From the NCBI RefSeq assembly GCF_022227765.1, contig NZ_JAJMLZ010000004.1:62001-126000 (forward strand): a stretch of DNA of 64,000 nt. The letters are read 5' to 3'. This DNA is from Ectothiorhodospira shaposhnikovii. GTDB taxonomy: Bacteria; Pseudomonadota; Gammaproteobacteria; Ectothiorhodospirales; Ectothiorhodospiraceae. Below are positions 1-7,052 of this stretch, piece after piece (the first letter of the stretch is position 1; every line of letters starts with the position of its first letter). The notes under the pieces are model-generated. The model searched no databases. It saw nothing but the letters and a program-made list of their open reading frames with translations, and was not told where the DNA came from. The position numbers and the translations under genes are program-made.

Positions 1-51
1 TTTGTTGGGGCGGACCCACTTCACCCATCGACCAAAAAAAGGGAGTTGACC

Positions 52-192
52 ATGTTGGATCTGAATAAAGAAATCGAGCGAATCATGGAGCGTCTTGTGG
101 ACTCCGAGGAACACGCCACCGATAGCGCCATACCCCAGGTGGCTCTGGATGCCAATGACCTGCTCGCCAAAATCCAGAACGAACTGAACTGA
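52..192 (+). CDS. Small hypothetical protein, 46 aa
   Basis: Short acidic protein starting MLDLNKEIERIMERLVDSEE. The start has a GGGAG ribosome-binding site 6 bases upstream, and the frame stays open to a TGA 16 bases before the next gene. The sequence suggests one helical segment with no motif I recognise. It probably shares a transcript with the lipoprotein gene that follows. Function unknown; it is called on start context, frame length and tight spacing. Confidence 0.55.
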   Translation: MLDLNKEIERIMERLVDSEEHATDSAIPQVALDANDLLAKIQNELN

Positions 193-208
193 TCAAGAGG
201 GAAGTGCC

Positions 209-589
209 ATGAAAAAGACCGCAATCGCAGCAGCAATCGCCCTGGCGCTGACCGCCTGCGGCTCGGACAACCCGCCCAAGGGCAAAGTCTGGTTTGACCC
301 CTTCGACCCGGACCACGTTGAGATCGTGGAGGACTTTGCCTCCGAATCATGGATGAACCGCTGCCCGGTGGTAGAAACCGTCAAGCTGGTTATGGACAAA
401 CAGAAAAACATTCTGGTTCACCCCGACCAGACCAACGACTTCCTGAGCATCATCAGGAACGAACTGCAAAATTGGGACACCAGCTACATCATTGGCGATG
501 GAACCGACTGCCCGCAAGCGTTCCCCTCATTTGAAGCGTGGCAAAAGGAAATTGACCGGCGGAATCAGGAATACCTGAACTCCCTTTGA
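209..589 (+). CDS. Predicted phage lipoprotein, 126 aa
   Basis: The N-terminus is a typical type II signal peptide: MKK, a hydrophobic stretch of Ala, Ile and Leu, then the lipobox LTAC with the lipidated Cys at residue 17. The mature part is soluble and acidic, with two further Cys that could pair (in NRCP and TDCP). The product is expected to be anchored to a host membrane, probably facing the periplasm. Phage lipoproteins of this kind sometimes block superinfection, but nothing here shows that. A GGGAAG ribosome-binding site precedes the start, and a hairpin follows the gene at 608-629. Confidence 0.8.
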   Translation: MKKTAIAAAIALALTACGSDNPPKGKVWFDPFDPDHVEIVEDFASESWMNRCPVVETVKLVMDKQKNILVHPDQTNDFLSIIRNELQNWDTSYIIGDGTDCPQAFPSFEAWQKEIDRRNQEYLNSL

Positions 590-607
590 CCCATCAACAA
601 TCCAAGC

Positions 608-629
608 GACACCCCTTCACGGGGGTGTC
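608..629 (+). terminator. Hairpin after the lipoprotein gene
   Basis: An 8-bp perfect stem, GACACCCC with GGGGTGTC, around a 6-base loop, followed by a weak T-containing tail (ATTCTGTCT). It lies between the lipoprotein gene and the next operator and gene, so it probably ends the upstream transcript. Confidence 0.6.
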
Positions 630-653
630 ATTCTGTCTATGTCTTCAAAAACA

Positions 654-669
654 AAGTAAGGGGTGACTT
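654..669. promoter_or_regulatory. Dyad operator AAGTNANNNNTNACTT (perfect)
   Basis: AAGTAAGGGGTGACTT matches all ten fixed positions of the genome-wide dyad. Its last base touches the ATG of the gene at 670, so a bound protein would cover the ribosome-binding region and the promoter together. Confidence 0.75.
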
Positions 670-918
670 ATGGAAAGCGCATTCAACGCCTGGCTCGACA
701 CGTTCCTGCAGGAGAAGGGAATCGACCTTGAGGAATATATCACGGTTCTTGGGCACTCCGGAGAGAACCACATGCCCCTTCTGGCCGTCGTCAACGCCAT
801 CAAGAAAGCACCAAAGCACGAGCAAAGCGCCATCAAGGATACGATGGTCAAGCTCGATTTCAACAACGCGCCCATCAAGCCGTATCTGGCTTGGCTGGCC
901 AAAGCCATCGCTCAATAA
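670..918 (+). CDS. Hypothetical protein, 82 aa
   Basis: Small, probably helical protein (starts MESAFNAWLDTFLQEKG) with no motif I recognise. The start codon directly abuts the perfect dyad at 654-669, whose central GGGG may also act as the ribosome-binding site. It is the first gene of an overlapping run that continues to about 2587. Function unknown. Confidence 0.65.
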   Translation: MESAFNAWLDTFLQEKGIDLEEYITVLGHSGENHMPLLAVVNAIKKAPKHEQSAIKDTMVKLDFNNAPIKPYLAWLAKAIAQ

Positions 919-929
919 GGAGGTCAAAC

Positions 930-1163
930 ATGGCTTACGCAACCAAAGAAGAGCGCGAGTTGGCCGAGTCCCTGGGTTTTGAGCGGGAAACCAACGTGCA
1001 GTTTGGGGATAGGTTCAAAAAGAACGAAAGGCACGTTTGGTTTGCCACTTACGCCTACGTTGGTTGGCAGACTGCCGATCTGATCGACGGCAGATTCTGC
1101 AACCATCAAAAGTTCCGGACCCTGACCGAAGCGTTGAACCGTCCTTTGAGGGGTGAACCGTGA
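930..1163 (+). CDS. Hypothetical protein, 77 aa
   Basis: The start at 930 is chosen because AAGGAGG sits 6 bases upstream; a longer frame would begin inside the previous gene. The protein (MAYATKEERELAESLGF) has a helical N-terminus followed by an aromatic-rich segment. Its end overlaps the next start (GTGA), so the two are translationally coupled. Function unknown. Confidence 0.65.
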   Translation: MAYATKEERELAESLGFERETNVQFGDRFKKNERHVWFATYAYVGWQTADLIDGRFCNHQKFRTLTEALNRPLRGEP

Positions 1164-1345
1164 GCGACACCGAAGCCTACGCCCTTTGGCCTGATGGATT
1201 CTACTGCCACATAGAAGAGCTTATGGAGCAGACCCACCGTTCCGACGACTACCGGATCATTCAGGTCAGCGACATCGACGACCAGGGCCGCATCCACGCG
1301 GTAGACCCTAAAACCGGACAGCTTTACATCGTCAACGAGGAATGA
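1160..1345 (+). CDS. Hypothetical protein, 61 aa
   Basis: GTG start overlapping the previous stop by four bases, and its own stop overlaps the next ATG in the same way. The acidic protein reads like a small beta-rich fold (segments DYRIIQVSDIDDQGRIHAVD and GQLYIVNEE). No known family is recognised. Confidence 0.6.
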   Translation: MSDTEAYALWPDGFYCHIEELMEQTHRSDDYRIIQVSDIDDQGRIHAVDPKTGQLYIVNEE

Positions 1346-1590
1346 CCATAAGCACCTACGAACAATTCTTAACACGGAGCAACGAAATGACCAAGACCGA
1401 TGAGGCCGTTCATGCCGCAGTCCAGGCCATGATCAACGAGATAGGTGAGCTGAGAATGCTTGTTGCCATCGACAGTATGCCCGAGAAGCTCCAAAAGGCG
1501 CGCCAACTGCTTCGTGAGCTTGATGAGGAGCTGCATCAGCGCGCCAACCAGTCCCGGTTAATGCGGGAAGAAGACAGCTTGCGCCAATAA
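1342..1590 (+). CDS. Hypothetical protein, 82 aa
   Basis: The ATG at 1342 overlaps the previous stop. An internal ATG at 1387 with CGGAGC upstream is an alternative start giving 67 aa. I prefer 1342 because its residues STYEQFL recur at the start of the protein encoded at 1621, in frame, within a 20-bp identical DNA repeat. The rest is a charged helical segment rich in Glu, Leu and Arg. Function unknown. Confidence 0.55.
   Translation: MTISTYEQFLTRSNEMTKTDEAVHAAVQAMINEIGELRMLVAIDSMPEKLQKARQLLRELDEELHQRANQSRLMREEDSLRQ
1351..1370 (+). repeat. 20-bp direct repeat, copy 1
   Basis: Identical to 1624-1643 and in the same reading frame relative to the gene it lies in, encoding STYEQFL in both. Confidence 0.9.
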
Positions 1591-1620
1591 CTAGCCACCA
1601 CAACACACAGAGCGCCAGAC

Positions 1621-2259
1621 ATGAGCACCTACGAACAATTCTTGAGCGACGTAAAAGACCACGAAATCACAGTCTTTCAGAACGATGGACCGTACAGGAC
1701 CGTGCGGTTCGCCATCCGCGACAAGTCCCAATACCATTTCTATCTGACCACCTGGCCGGGGCATCTGGTGATTTCCGGCGACATGGGGACTTATGCCTTC
1801 AGAAGACTTACGGATATGTTCCAGTTCTTCCGTGGGAAGCCCGGCAAAATCAACCCCGGCTATTGGCACGAAAAACTCATCAGCCAAGACGTAAGGACGC
1901 CGGCCGAAAGTTTTTCCCGCGAGCAGTTCAAGGCCGCAGTGGTCAAAGAGTGGCGCAAATACTGGAGAAATTCTTTCAGGGATAGATGGGCCAACCTCGA
2001 TACATTCTTTGATGACAGACGTGATGATTGGAGAGAAATTCGACGCAGCATACTGGAGAATGAAGACCTCGAATCGGCTGATCTGGCCTTCAGGGAGACT
2101 CAGGAGTTTGATTCCCTGGCAAATCTGTATCTGCATGGATACGACCTGAACGAGTACACCTATCACTTCATTTGGTGCTTGCACGCAATCGTCTGGGGCA
2201 TCGGCCAATACGACGCCCACATGGCAGCAAAAGAAGAGGAAAAGCGCAGTGCCAGTTAA
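1621..2259 (+). CDS. Hypothetical protein, 212 aa
   Basis: Begins MSTYEQFLSDVKDHEITVF. The N-terminal half looks like a small beta-rich domain (FAIRDKSQYHFYLTTWPGHLVISGDMGTY, given in part). A charged helical region follows (about residues 85-170), then a C-terminal aromatic helix (YHFIWCLHAIVWGIGQYDAH). I have the impression that related proteins occur in the early regions of other siphoviruses, but cannot assign a function. Its end overlaps the next gene by 11 bases. Confidence 0.7.
   Translation: MSTYEQFLSDVKDHEITVFQNDGPYRTVRFAIRDKSQYHFYLTTWPGHLVISGDMGTYAFRRLTDMFQFFRGKPGKINPGYWHEKLISQDVRTPAESFSREQFKAAVVKEWRKYWRNSFRDRWANLDTFFDDRRDDWREIRRSILENEDLESADLAFRETQEFDSLANLYLHGYDLNEYTYHFIWCLHAIVWGIGQYDAHMAAKEEEKRSAS
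1624..1643 (+). repeat. 20-bp direct repeat, copy 2
   Basis: Second copy of the sequence at 1351-1370; it encodes residues 2-8 of the 212-aa protein. Confidence 0.9.
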
Positions 2260-2587
2260 AGCAACAGGAAAAGACTACAAGGACTTTGCCAATTCCCTCG
2301 CAGAAACCGACTTCATCCCCACCGAGATCCTTGTCGTCAATGGTGCAGAGTGGAGCACGGAACAAGAGGAAGACTTCGACCGCAACCAAATACCGGACGA
2401 TGCCAAAGTCACCATCGTCGAAGGGACCATCTTCTGCTCCAAGACGGATGAGAGCAGGGATTTGCTCAAGGAATACAGAAGCTGGAGCAAAGCCCAAAGC
2501 ACCGCCCGGATCATCGTGGAGTGCGACAAAACCATCAAGGAAGCCGTAGAAAAAGCCATCAAGGAAGCAGGCGGAAAAGTTCTCTAA
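2249..2587 (+). CDS. Hypothetical protein, 112 aa
   Basis: GTG start overlapping the previous gene by 11 bases, with GAGGAAAA upstream. The sequence alternates predicted strands and helices and ends in a Lys/Glu-rich helix (KTIKEAVEKAIKEAGGKVL). No family recognised. The strong terminator at 2604-2655 follows 16 bases later, marking the end of the first transcription unit. Confidence 0.65.
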   Translation: MPVKATGKDYKDFANSLAETDFIPTEILVVNGAEWSTEQEEDFDRNQIPDDAKVTIVEGTIFCSKTDESRDLLKEYRSWSKAQSTARIIVECDKTIKEAVEKAIKEAGGKVL

Positions 2588-2603
2588 CCTTCAAGAAATG
2601 CAC

Positions 2604-2655
2604 AAAGGAGGGCCAGCAGAATCTTCAAAAGGTTCAACGCTGGCCCTCCTTTTTT
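2604..2655 (+). terminator. Intrinsic terminator
   Basis: AAAGGAGGGCCAGC pairs fully with GCTGGCCCTCCTTT around a 21-base loop, and the downstream arm runs into a T tract. It closes the operon of small genes that ends at 2587. Confidence 0.85.
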
Positions 2656-3168
2656 ACGCGCAGAGTTCACGCCCGGCAGGCCCCAAAACTCCAAAAACCA
2701 ACCAGGAAAACCAAACCGACCATGCACGCCGTCGAGGGAAAGACCACCGCCCAACGCCTCTTCTCCCCAGGAAAAACAAGCCTACTCACCCGAGGATCAA
2801 CGCCAAGCCCACCCCGGCAACCCCGACGAAAGCACCACGCACACCGATGGCCCAAGAGAGATCGAGCATCACCACCGACACTGCACACCAAAAGGCAAAG
2901 TTAAAGCAACCATCCAGATGTCATCCAGATGGTTTAACAACAAAATCAAATAGATAGGATATTCAAGTACATGGAAGCGCCAGTTAAAGTTAGCTCTCAA
3001 GACCGTAAGAGACGACAGAAGCAACCCCAAGACCCGACCCGCTACCGGGACAAGACCCGACCCGCCCAAGACGCTCAGAAGCGGTCACAATAACGCACAG
3101 ACACAAGCCCAAAGCCCCGACAAGACACGCACAGCCGGGGAGAAGGGAAGCAAGCAGGAGCAGAGCAG
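2656..3168. other. Gene-free stretch, 513 bp
   Basis: Purine- and C-rich sequence with no frame that has both a start context and plausible composition. It contains short direct repeats: CATCCAGATG twice near 2921-2940, and CAAGACCCGACCCGC at 3028-3042 and again at 3050-3064. The last 25 bases carry AGGAG ahead of the gene at 3169. Confidence 0.5.
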
Positions 3169-4032
3169 ATGCAGAAGAGACACCAATTCCACTTCATCAG
3201 CGAACACGCCAACGGCTATCAAGTCCGGGTATGGGTCAGCGAAGAAGGGATACCAGAGTCCGGAAGAGAGAACGAATGGTCCGGGGAACCAAGAAGAATC
3301 GGGAAGGGAGAGCGAGCAGAGAGGGCGTTGAGGGTGGGAGAGCCAAGAAGAATCGGGAAGGTGGAAGAGCCAAGAAGAATCGGGAGGGTGGAAGAGCCAA
3401 GAAGAATCGGGAGAGTAGAGGGGGCGTTTCATGTGGGTAAGGGCCGCCACTCTCTCCAAGCCGCCTTACAGGAAAGGAACTCCATTCTCTACCTGGCTCC
3501 CCACTTCACTGTCCGGTCCATCAGTCTCAGGCAAGAAGGCTTCTTCGACCACCAGGCCAGGAGCAATACAGGCTACGACCGCATCACCATTGCCTCTTGT
3601 GGCAAATCCAACGGCAGGAAGTACCTGTGCGTCAGCCTGAAGGTGCGCTCCCTGCTGACCGGGAGATGGAGTCAGATTGCCTTTTCCTTCGGGGCGGAGA
3701 AGGGCGGTCGGACCTACGAAGAGGCGCTGGCCAGGGCACTTGAGTGCCGGCGCCTACATGCGGACATCCACAACGTCATCGTGGATCACTACAACGAGCT
3801 TGCCAAAGCCGCGATGTTGGCTCTGGCAGAAAGGGAGAAGGAGACGCTGGAGCCGGAAATCTGGAGGGCTTATGGCTTCTGCAGAGGGAGATGGGAAAAG
3901 GCGCTGGAGGGGCTGGACCGCAGTCTGTTGAAGGAGTTTGAGCGGACGAAGGAGAGCGAGCGGATGCTGGAGTGTTATGGGGAATTGCGGGAGCAGTTGG
4001 GTTTGGTGTCAGTGGCTTGTGAGAAGGGATAA
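3169..4032 (+). CDS. Hypothetical protein with nonapeptide repeats, 287 aa; AP2-like segment possible
   Basis: AGGAG precedes the ATG. Residues about 39-84 are low complexity: EPRRIG occurs four times, the last three in near-identical 27-bp tandem units (3340-3420). Residues about 145-200 (KYLCVSLKVRSLLTGRW, then FSFGAEKGGRTYEEALARA) resemble an AP2-type DNA-binding domain, which would fit a homing-endonuclease or regulatory protein; this is a weak pattern match. The C-terminal third is a charged coiled-coil-like helix. There are no catalytic HNH residues. Confidence 0.6.
   Translation: MQKRHQFHFISEHANGYQVRVWVSEEGIPESGRENEWSGEPRRIGKGERAERALRVGEPRRIGKVEEPRRIGRVEEPRRIGRVEGAFHVGKGRHSLQAALQERNSILYLAPHFTVRSISLRQEGFFDHQARSNTGYDRITIASCGKSNGRKYLCVSLKVRSLLTGRWSQIAFSFGAEKGGRTYEEALARALECRRLHADIHNVIVDHYNELAKAAMLALAEREKETLEPEIWRAYGFCRGRWEKALEGLDRSLLKEFERTKESERMLECYGELREQLGLVSVACEKG
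3340..3420 (+). repeat. Tandem 27-bp repeats, three copies
   Basis: Three consecutive near-identical units encode the nine-residue repeat EEPRRIGRV. A diverged EPRRIG copy lies upstream near 3286. The repeats are in frame within the coding region, so copy-number change would not break the gene. Confidence 0.85.
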
Positions 4033-4358
4033 GCCTTCCCGGCGCTTTCTGGGACCGTGGGCATGGGTGGCCATAGGGATCTGGCCCCCTTTCTGCCTAC
4101 AGGTATGGCCATGGGTTTGCGTATGGGTGTGGGGAGCCATGGTTCCGGGGATGGTTTTCCATGGGGTTCCATGGGTGGAGCATGGGGTTCCATGGTTCCG
4201 GGTGTATGGGTTCCCTTGGGTCCGGAGCATGGGGTTCCATGGGTTCCCTTGGGGCGGCGTATGGGTTCCGGGGGTGGTTTTCCATGGTTCCGGAGCGCCT
4301 ACGGGGGCAAACCCGCACTCTGTCCCCGCTTCCCAAGCGCCGGGGGCACTTTGAACGC

Positions 4359-4426
4359 GCTCCCTAAGCCCCGGAGAAGCCCGTAGGGAGACGATCTCAC
4401 CCGGACCCTAGTCACCGTAGCGGGGT
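4359..4426 (+). repeat. 68-bp dispersed repeat, copy 1
   Basis: Closely matches 5486-5552. The shared ends are GCTCCCTAAGCCCCGGAGAA and ACCCTAGTCACCGTAGCGGG. This copy can fold CTCCCTA with TAGGGAG; the second copy does not keep that pairing. Confidence 0.8.
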
Positions 4427-4522
4427 AAAGCGTTGGAGAGCTGATTCTGGGGCTTCTTGGGTCCGGGGATGTTCCTGGGGGGTTCCTGGTTCCGGAGGTG
4501 GTTTTCCACGGGGAACCATGGT

Positions 4523-4580
4523 TCCGGGGATGTTCTTTGGGTTCCCTTGGGTCCGGGGATGTTCTTTGGGTTCCCTTGGG
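4523..4580 (+). repeat. 29-bp tandem repeat, two copies plus a partial
   Basis: Two identical units beginning TCCGGGGATGTTC and ending CCCTTGGG, followed by the first bases of a third at 4581. Confidence 0.9.
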
Positions 4581-4602
4581 TCCGGGGATCTGCATCTGGG
4601 TA

Positions 4603-4630
4603 CCCATATGGGGCGTTTCGGGGGTTTGTA
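4603..4630 (+). repeat. CCCATATGGG element, copy 1
   Basis: This 28-bp sequence is present exactly, in inverse orientation, at 25531-25558, just upstream of the terminase genes. The bases before it (GCATCTGGGT) match 25444-25453. It is followed by T-rich DNA, as at the other copies. Confidence 0.9.
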
Positions 4631-4821
4631 GTTTTTTGGTTTTTTGGTTTTTTGGTTTTTTGGTTTTTGTTTTTAAATTAAATAAATAAATTACCTTAAT
4701 CGCCTGCGCGCACGCACACATGCACGCACGCATACGCGAATAAGTCATCGAAACAGGTCTGTCAAGCCCCACCAGACAAGAGCCAAAAAAATCGCCGCGC
4801 CGCGCCCCAAACAGCTTCCAC

Positions 4822-4850
4822 TTCTGCTCCCTACGGGTGCCGGCGATAAT
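4822..4850 (+). promoter_or_regulatory. Sigma70-like promoter for the gene at 4887
   Basis: TTCTGC, a 17-base spacer and GATAAT, followed by a CAAACAACAACACGCAAGGAG leader like those ahead of the other single-gene cassettes. Confidence 0.6.
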
Positions 4851-4886
4851 GCGCAACATCAAACAACAACACGCAAGGAGATCAGC

Positions 4887-5177
4887 ATGAAATTCGCTTT
4901 CATCAGCCGCCACAGCCCGACCCCGGAACAGCACGCCCTCGCCGCCGAGCAAGGTGTGGAGCTGGTTCACGTTGGGGACGCCGATGCGTTCTCGGTGGAC
5001 TCCGGGTTCGTCCATGACCACGGGCCGTTCGAGGGCGTGGTGGTGCATCCGGCCGCAGCATTGCGGCTGGCAAACAACTTCCTGGTGGGAGTGTTCGAGA
5101 ACGCCAACCGGGCGCCGGAAGGTGCCCGCCCCGAGTTCTACGCTCGGGCCTTCCACCTTTACGACTTGAGGGGCTAA
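4887..5177 (+). CDS. Hypothetical protein, 96 aa
   Basis: Begins MKFAFISRHSPTPEQHALAA, with AAGGAG upstream. The alternation of strand (FAFIS, VELVHV, VVVHP, FLVGVF) and helix suggests a small Rossmann-like alpha/beta fold. No catalytic motif is evident and I cannot name a family. It is the first gene after the repeat-dense region and has its own promoter. A short gene follows after 2 bases. Confidence 0.65.
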   Translation: MKFAFISRHSPTPEQHALAAEQGVELVHVGDADAFSVDSGFVHDHGPFEGVVVHPAAALRLANNFLVGVFENANRAPEGARPEFYARAFHLYDLRG

Positions 5178-5179
5178 AA

Positions 5180-5332
5180 ATGGAACAAGCACTGAACTAT
5201 CTGCACCACGTTCTCGACATGGAAAACACCAACGGGCTGCATGGAGGCCGCCCACCGACCCGCGAAGAGGCCCAGCAGTACCTGGAGCGCCTTCTCGCTC
5301 TTCTCCCCACCAACCAAACCCAGGAAGGGTGA
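5180..5332 (+). CDS. Small hypothetical protein, 50 aa
   Basis: ATG two bases after the preceding stop, with GAGG upstream inside that gene, so probably coupled to it. The product (MEQALNYLHHVLDMENTNG) is a short helical protein ending in Leu/Pro-rich sequence. Function unknown. Confidence 0.5.
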   Translation: MEQALNYLHHVLDMENTNGLHGGRPPTREEAQQYLERLLALLPTNQTQEG

Positions 5333-5485
5333 GGGTTACGCCAAGGATGGCGTGCGGGCAAGGCCATGGATGACCATGGCCCGCCAGTAGAACCCTCCGG
5401 CTTGCCTCTCCAACGCTTTTCCTCAAGACTCCCCTGAAAAATCCGCCGACAATGAATCATCGACGGAAAACACCGGGCTGGGGAC

Positions 5486-5552
5486 GCTCCCTAAGCCCCG
5501 GAGAAGCCCTGAGAGCCGCGATCTCGCCCTGACCCTAGTCACCGTAGCGGGT
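5486..5552 (+). repeat. 68-bp dispersed repeat, copy 2
   Basis: Second copy of 4359-4426, with the middle about 25 bases diverged and both ends nearly identical. It lies in the 287-bp gap between the genes at 5180 and 5620. Confidence 0.8.
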
Positions 5553-5586
5553 GGGTGCTTTGAGATGCCCAAAACGGCTTAGAATT

Positions 5587-5602
5587 GACTTACCACTGAC
5601 TT
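5587..5602. promoter_or_regulatory. Dyad operator, 2 mismatches
   Basis: GACTTACCACTGACTT upstream of the gene at 5620. The right arm is perfect and the left arm has two mismatches to AAGTNA. Confidence 0.5.
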
Positions 5603-5619
5603 ACCTGCGGAGACAGAAC

Positions 5620-5904
5620 ATGACGGCCAAGCGCGAGTACCTGGTGATCGATCTGAGTGGGGAGAAGGAAGACAAGAGGATCAGAGCCACAGGCCCGGAT
5701 GTGGCGGTGCTGACGGCCTGGGCCGAAGAGGTGCCGGGTGGCTCTGAAGTCATGCGGGCCACGTCCCTGCGGCATCCGCCCCTGACGTGGGGGAGGAAGT
5801 CGGTGGCGTGTGGGAATTGGGGGGTCGTGCTGGAAGAGGGCGACCTGGTGGATGCCGATGAACACTGGGACCAGGTGCGGCGCCGGAACTTGGCGAGTGC
5901 CTAA
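5620..5904 (+). CDS. Hypothetical protein, 94 aa
   Basis: Start at 5620 chosen for its GCGGAG ribosome-binding site; the frame extends further upstream through the operator, which is unlikely to be coding. The product (MTAKREYLVIDLSGEKEDKR) looks like a small beta-rich protein with conserved-looking aromatic and Gly residues in the second half. Function unknown. A 13-bp hairpin follows. Confidence 0.6.
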   Translation: MTAKREYLVIDLSGEKEDKRIRATGPDVAVLTAWAEEVPGGSEVMRATSLRHPPLTWGRKSVACGNWGVVLEEGDLVDADEHWDQVRRRNLASA

Positions 5905-5916
5905 GCCATTTTGGTG

Positions 5917-5945
5917 AATGTTAGGCTGGTTTCCAGCCTAACATT
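5917..5945 (+). terminator. Long hairpin after the gene at 5620
   Basis: Perfect 13-bp stem, AATGTTAGGCTGG with CCAGCCTAACATT, around a TTT loop. There is no T tract, so it may be a terminator or an RNA-stabilising structure. Confidence 0.6.
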
Positions 5946-5996
5946 AACTAAGTGGTGATTTCTATACCCTAACTTTTATGCTGCGAGGTTTTTTCC

Positions 5997-6305
5997 ATGA
6001 AAATGATCGTTGATGGTTGCAATGGCATCTACATCCCCAAGCTCTTTGCCGAGAGAGTGGAAAGCACCTGCACGGGTTGGCGGCTTGGGGATCTGACCAT
6101 CACCGGGTTGGATGATGAGCGCATGGAAGAGAACCTGGTGGCGCTCAGACAGGGGCCGAGAGCGCCGGACTACTGGGAAGCCTGGGATGAGATGGTCAAC
6201 GCCCTGTCGTTCCACAACGTCGCCGGCTGCAGGATGACCCTGTACCCAGATGGCGACTTGTTCCTGATGTCTGAGGACGATGTGCTCATGGAGCTGGACG
6301 GGTGA
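5997..6305 (+). CDS. Hypothetical protein, 102 aa
   Basis: Start MKMIVDGCNGIYIPKLFAER with GAGG about 10 bases upstream. The N-terminal half (CNGIYIPKLFAER, then WRLGDLTI) resembles phage proteins sometimes seen near replication genes, but I cannot name a family. The C-terminus is acidic. Single-gene cassette. Confidence 0.6.
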   Translation: MKMIVDGCNGIYIPKLFAERVESTCTGWRLGDLTITGLDDERMEENLVALRQGPRAPDYWEAWDEMVNALSFHNVAGCRMTLYPDGDLFLMSEDDVLMELDG

Positions 6306-6311
6306 GGTCTT

Positions 6312-6350
6312 TTCTGGCCAGGCCAAAGGTCTTTGTGGGTCAGGCCAGAA
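6312..6350 (+). terminator. Possible hairpin
   Basis: TTCTGGCC at 6312-6319 is complementary to GGCCAGAA at 6343-6350 across a 23-base loop. No T tract. Confidence 0.3.
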
Positions 6351-6372
6351 CATTCCCTTCGTCTTTCCACTT

Positions 6373-6388
6373 CAGTAACCACTGACTT
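6373..6388. promoter_or_regulatory. Dyad operator, 1 mismatch
   Basis: CAGTAACCACTGACTT, followed by TATCTGC and a TAGAAT -10-like hexamer, upstream of the gene at 6434. Confidence 0.65.
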
Positions 6389-6433
6389 ATCTGCAAAATA
6401 GAATCATCGAAACACACACAAGAGGGTAAGCAG

Positions 6434-6790
6434 ATGAGCACCACGACTGTTAAGGGTTTCACCAGCGTCAGCGAGCAGATCGAGCGCGCCAGAAACGCCA
6501 AAGACCGCATCAGGGTGTCGGACTTTGTAGGCGCTATCCCCTTGCTGACCACCTCGGTGGCCAACGCCAAGATTATTCTCTACCGGCGACCGGCAGGGGG
6601 CTTTTTCACCCATGTCGAGCGCCGGGTTGATGGGATCTACCGGCACATGGACTTCAACCTGTCCCGGCGCTATGCCGAGTATCAGCAGGGGGAGAAGGCG
6701 TTTTACAAAGCCGTCAGGAAGTGTGCCAGTGACTCTCCCTACTACCCGAATCTGCATCATCCCAAGATGCCCGTGCCGGCATCCAACTGA
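6434..6790 (+). CDS. Hypothetical protein, 118 aa
   Basis: ATG preceded by AGAGGG. Basic, mostly helical protein (MSTTTVKGFTSVSEQIERAR) with a central IILYRRPAGGFFTHVERR strand segment. No family recognised. It forms a cassette between the dyad at 6373 and the TTCG-loop terminator at 6814. Confidence 0.6.
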   Translation: MSTTTVKGFTSVSEQIERARNAKDRIRVSDFVGAIPLLTTSVANAKIILYRRPAGGFFTHVERRVDGIYRHMDFNLSRRYAEYQQGEKAFYKAVRKCASDSPYYPNLHHPKMPVPASN

Positions 6791-6813
6791 TTTTCTCCGT
6801 GGTGTGTTGTCTT

Positions 6814-6839
6814 GGGGGAGCTTCGGCTCCCTCCTTTTT
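6814..6839 (+). terminator. Intrinsic terminator with TTCG loop
   Basis: GGGAGC and GCTCCC close a TTCG tetraloop, followed by TCCTTTTTG. Confidence 0.8.
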
Positions 6840-6992
6840 GCACCTTCAAGGGCCATGGCTGTATGGCGGCATAGGTATATGGCGGCAATGTGGCATAGGT
6901 GTGGGAGGCGCCATGGAGAACCATGGGAAGGCGTGACCCCATGGAGAACCATGGGCTGCCAGAACCTGCTGCGGAAACCACAACATCTCCAG

Positions 6993-7021
6993 TTCGCTTA
7001 CCTGTGTTTCGTCCGCATCAT
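6993..7021 (+). promoter_or_regulatory. Sigma70-like promoter for the gene at 7053
   Basis: TTCGCT, 17 bases, CATCAT, then the leader GACTCACACAACAACCCGGA shared with other cassettes. Confidence 0.5.
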
Positions 7022-7052
7022 GAAGACTCACACAACAACCCGGAGCAGGACA

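Larger units (their letters stand above)
4033..4886. other. Gene-free, repeat-dense region (854 bp), possible origin or recombination region
   Basis: No credible gene. The plus strand is strikingly rich in G and T. It holds many CCATGG and GGTTCC motifs (4057-4300), copy 1 of a 68-bp repeat (4359-4426), a 29-bp tandem repeat (4523-4580), the CCCATATGGG element (4603-4630), a TTTTTTGG microsatellite (about 4631-4670), an AT-rich tract (4671-4695) and an alternating purine-pyrimidine run of CG/CA steps (about 4704-4738). Such a mix of unwinding-prone DNA and repeats would suit a replication origin, but that is inference. Confidence 0.5.

Noticed and set aside
2598-2957. Plus-strand open frame of 119 codons
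   Set aside because: Its start lies next to a strong terminator and the product is a Pro/Thr/Lys-rich low-complexity string without a ribosome-binding site.
3169-4032. HNH homing endonuclease
   Set aside because: An AP2-like segment is possible, but the His-Asn-His catalytic pattern is absent.
3938-4386. Gly/Trp/Met-rich open frames over the CCATGG region
   Set aside because: Products are direct translations of short DNA repeats in several frames at once, as expected of non-coding repeat DNA.
4299-5426. Long minus-strand open frame of 375 codons
   Set aside because: It runs antisense through repeat-dense non-coding DNA and two plausible plus-strand genes; composition is low complexity and it lacks a ribosome-binding site.
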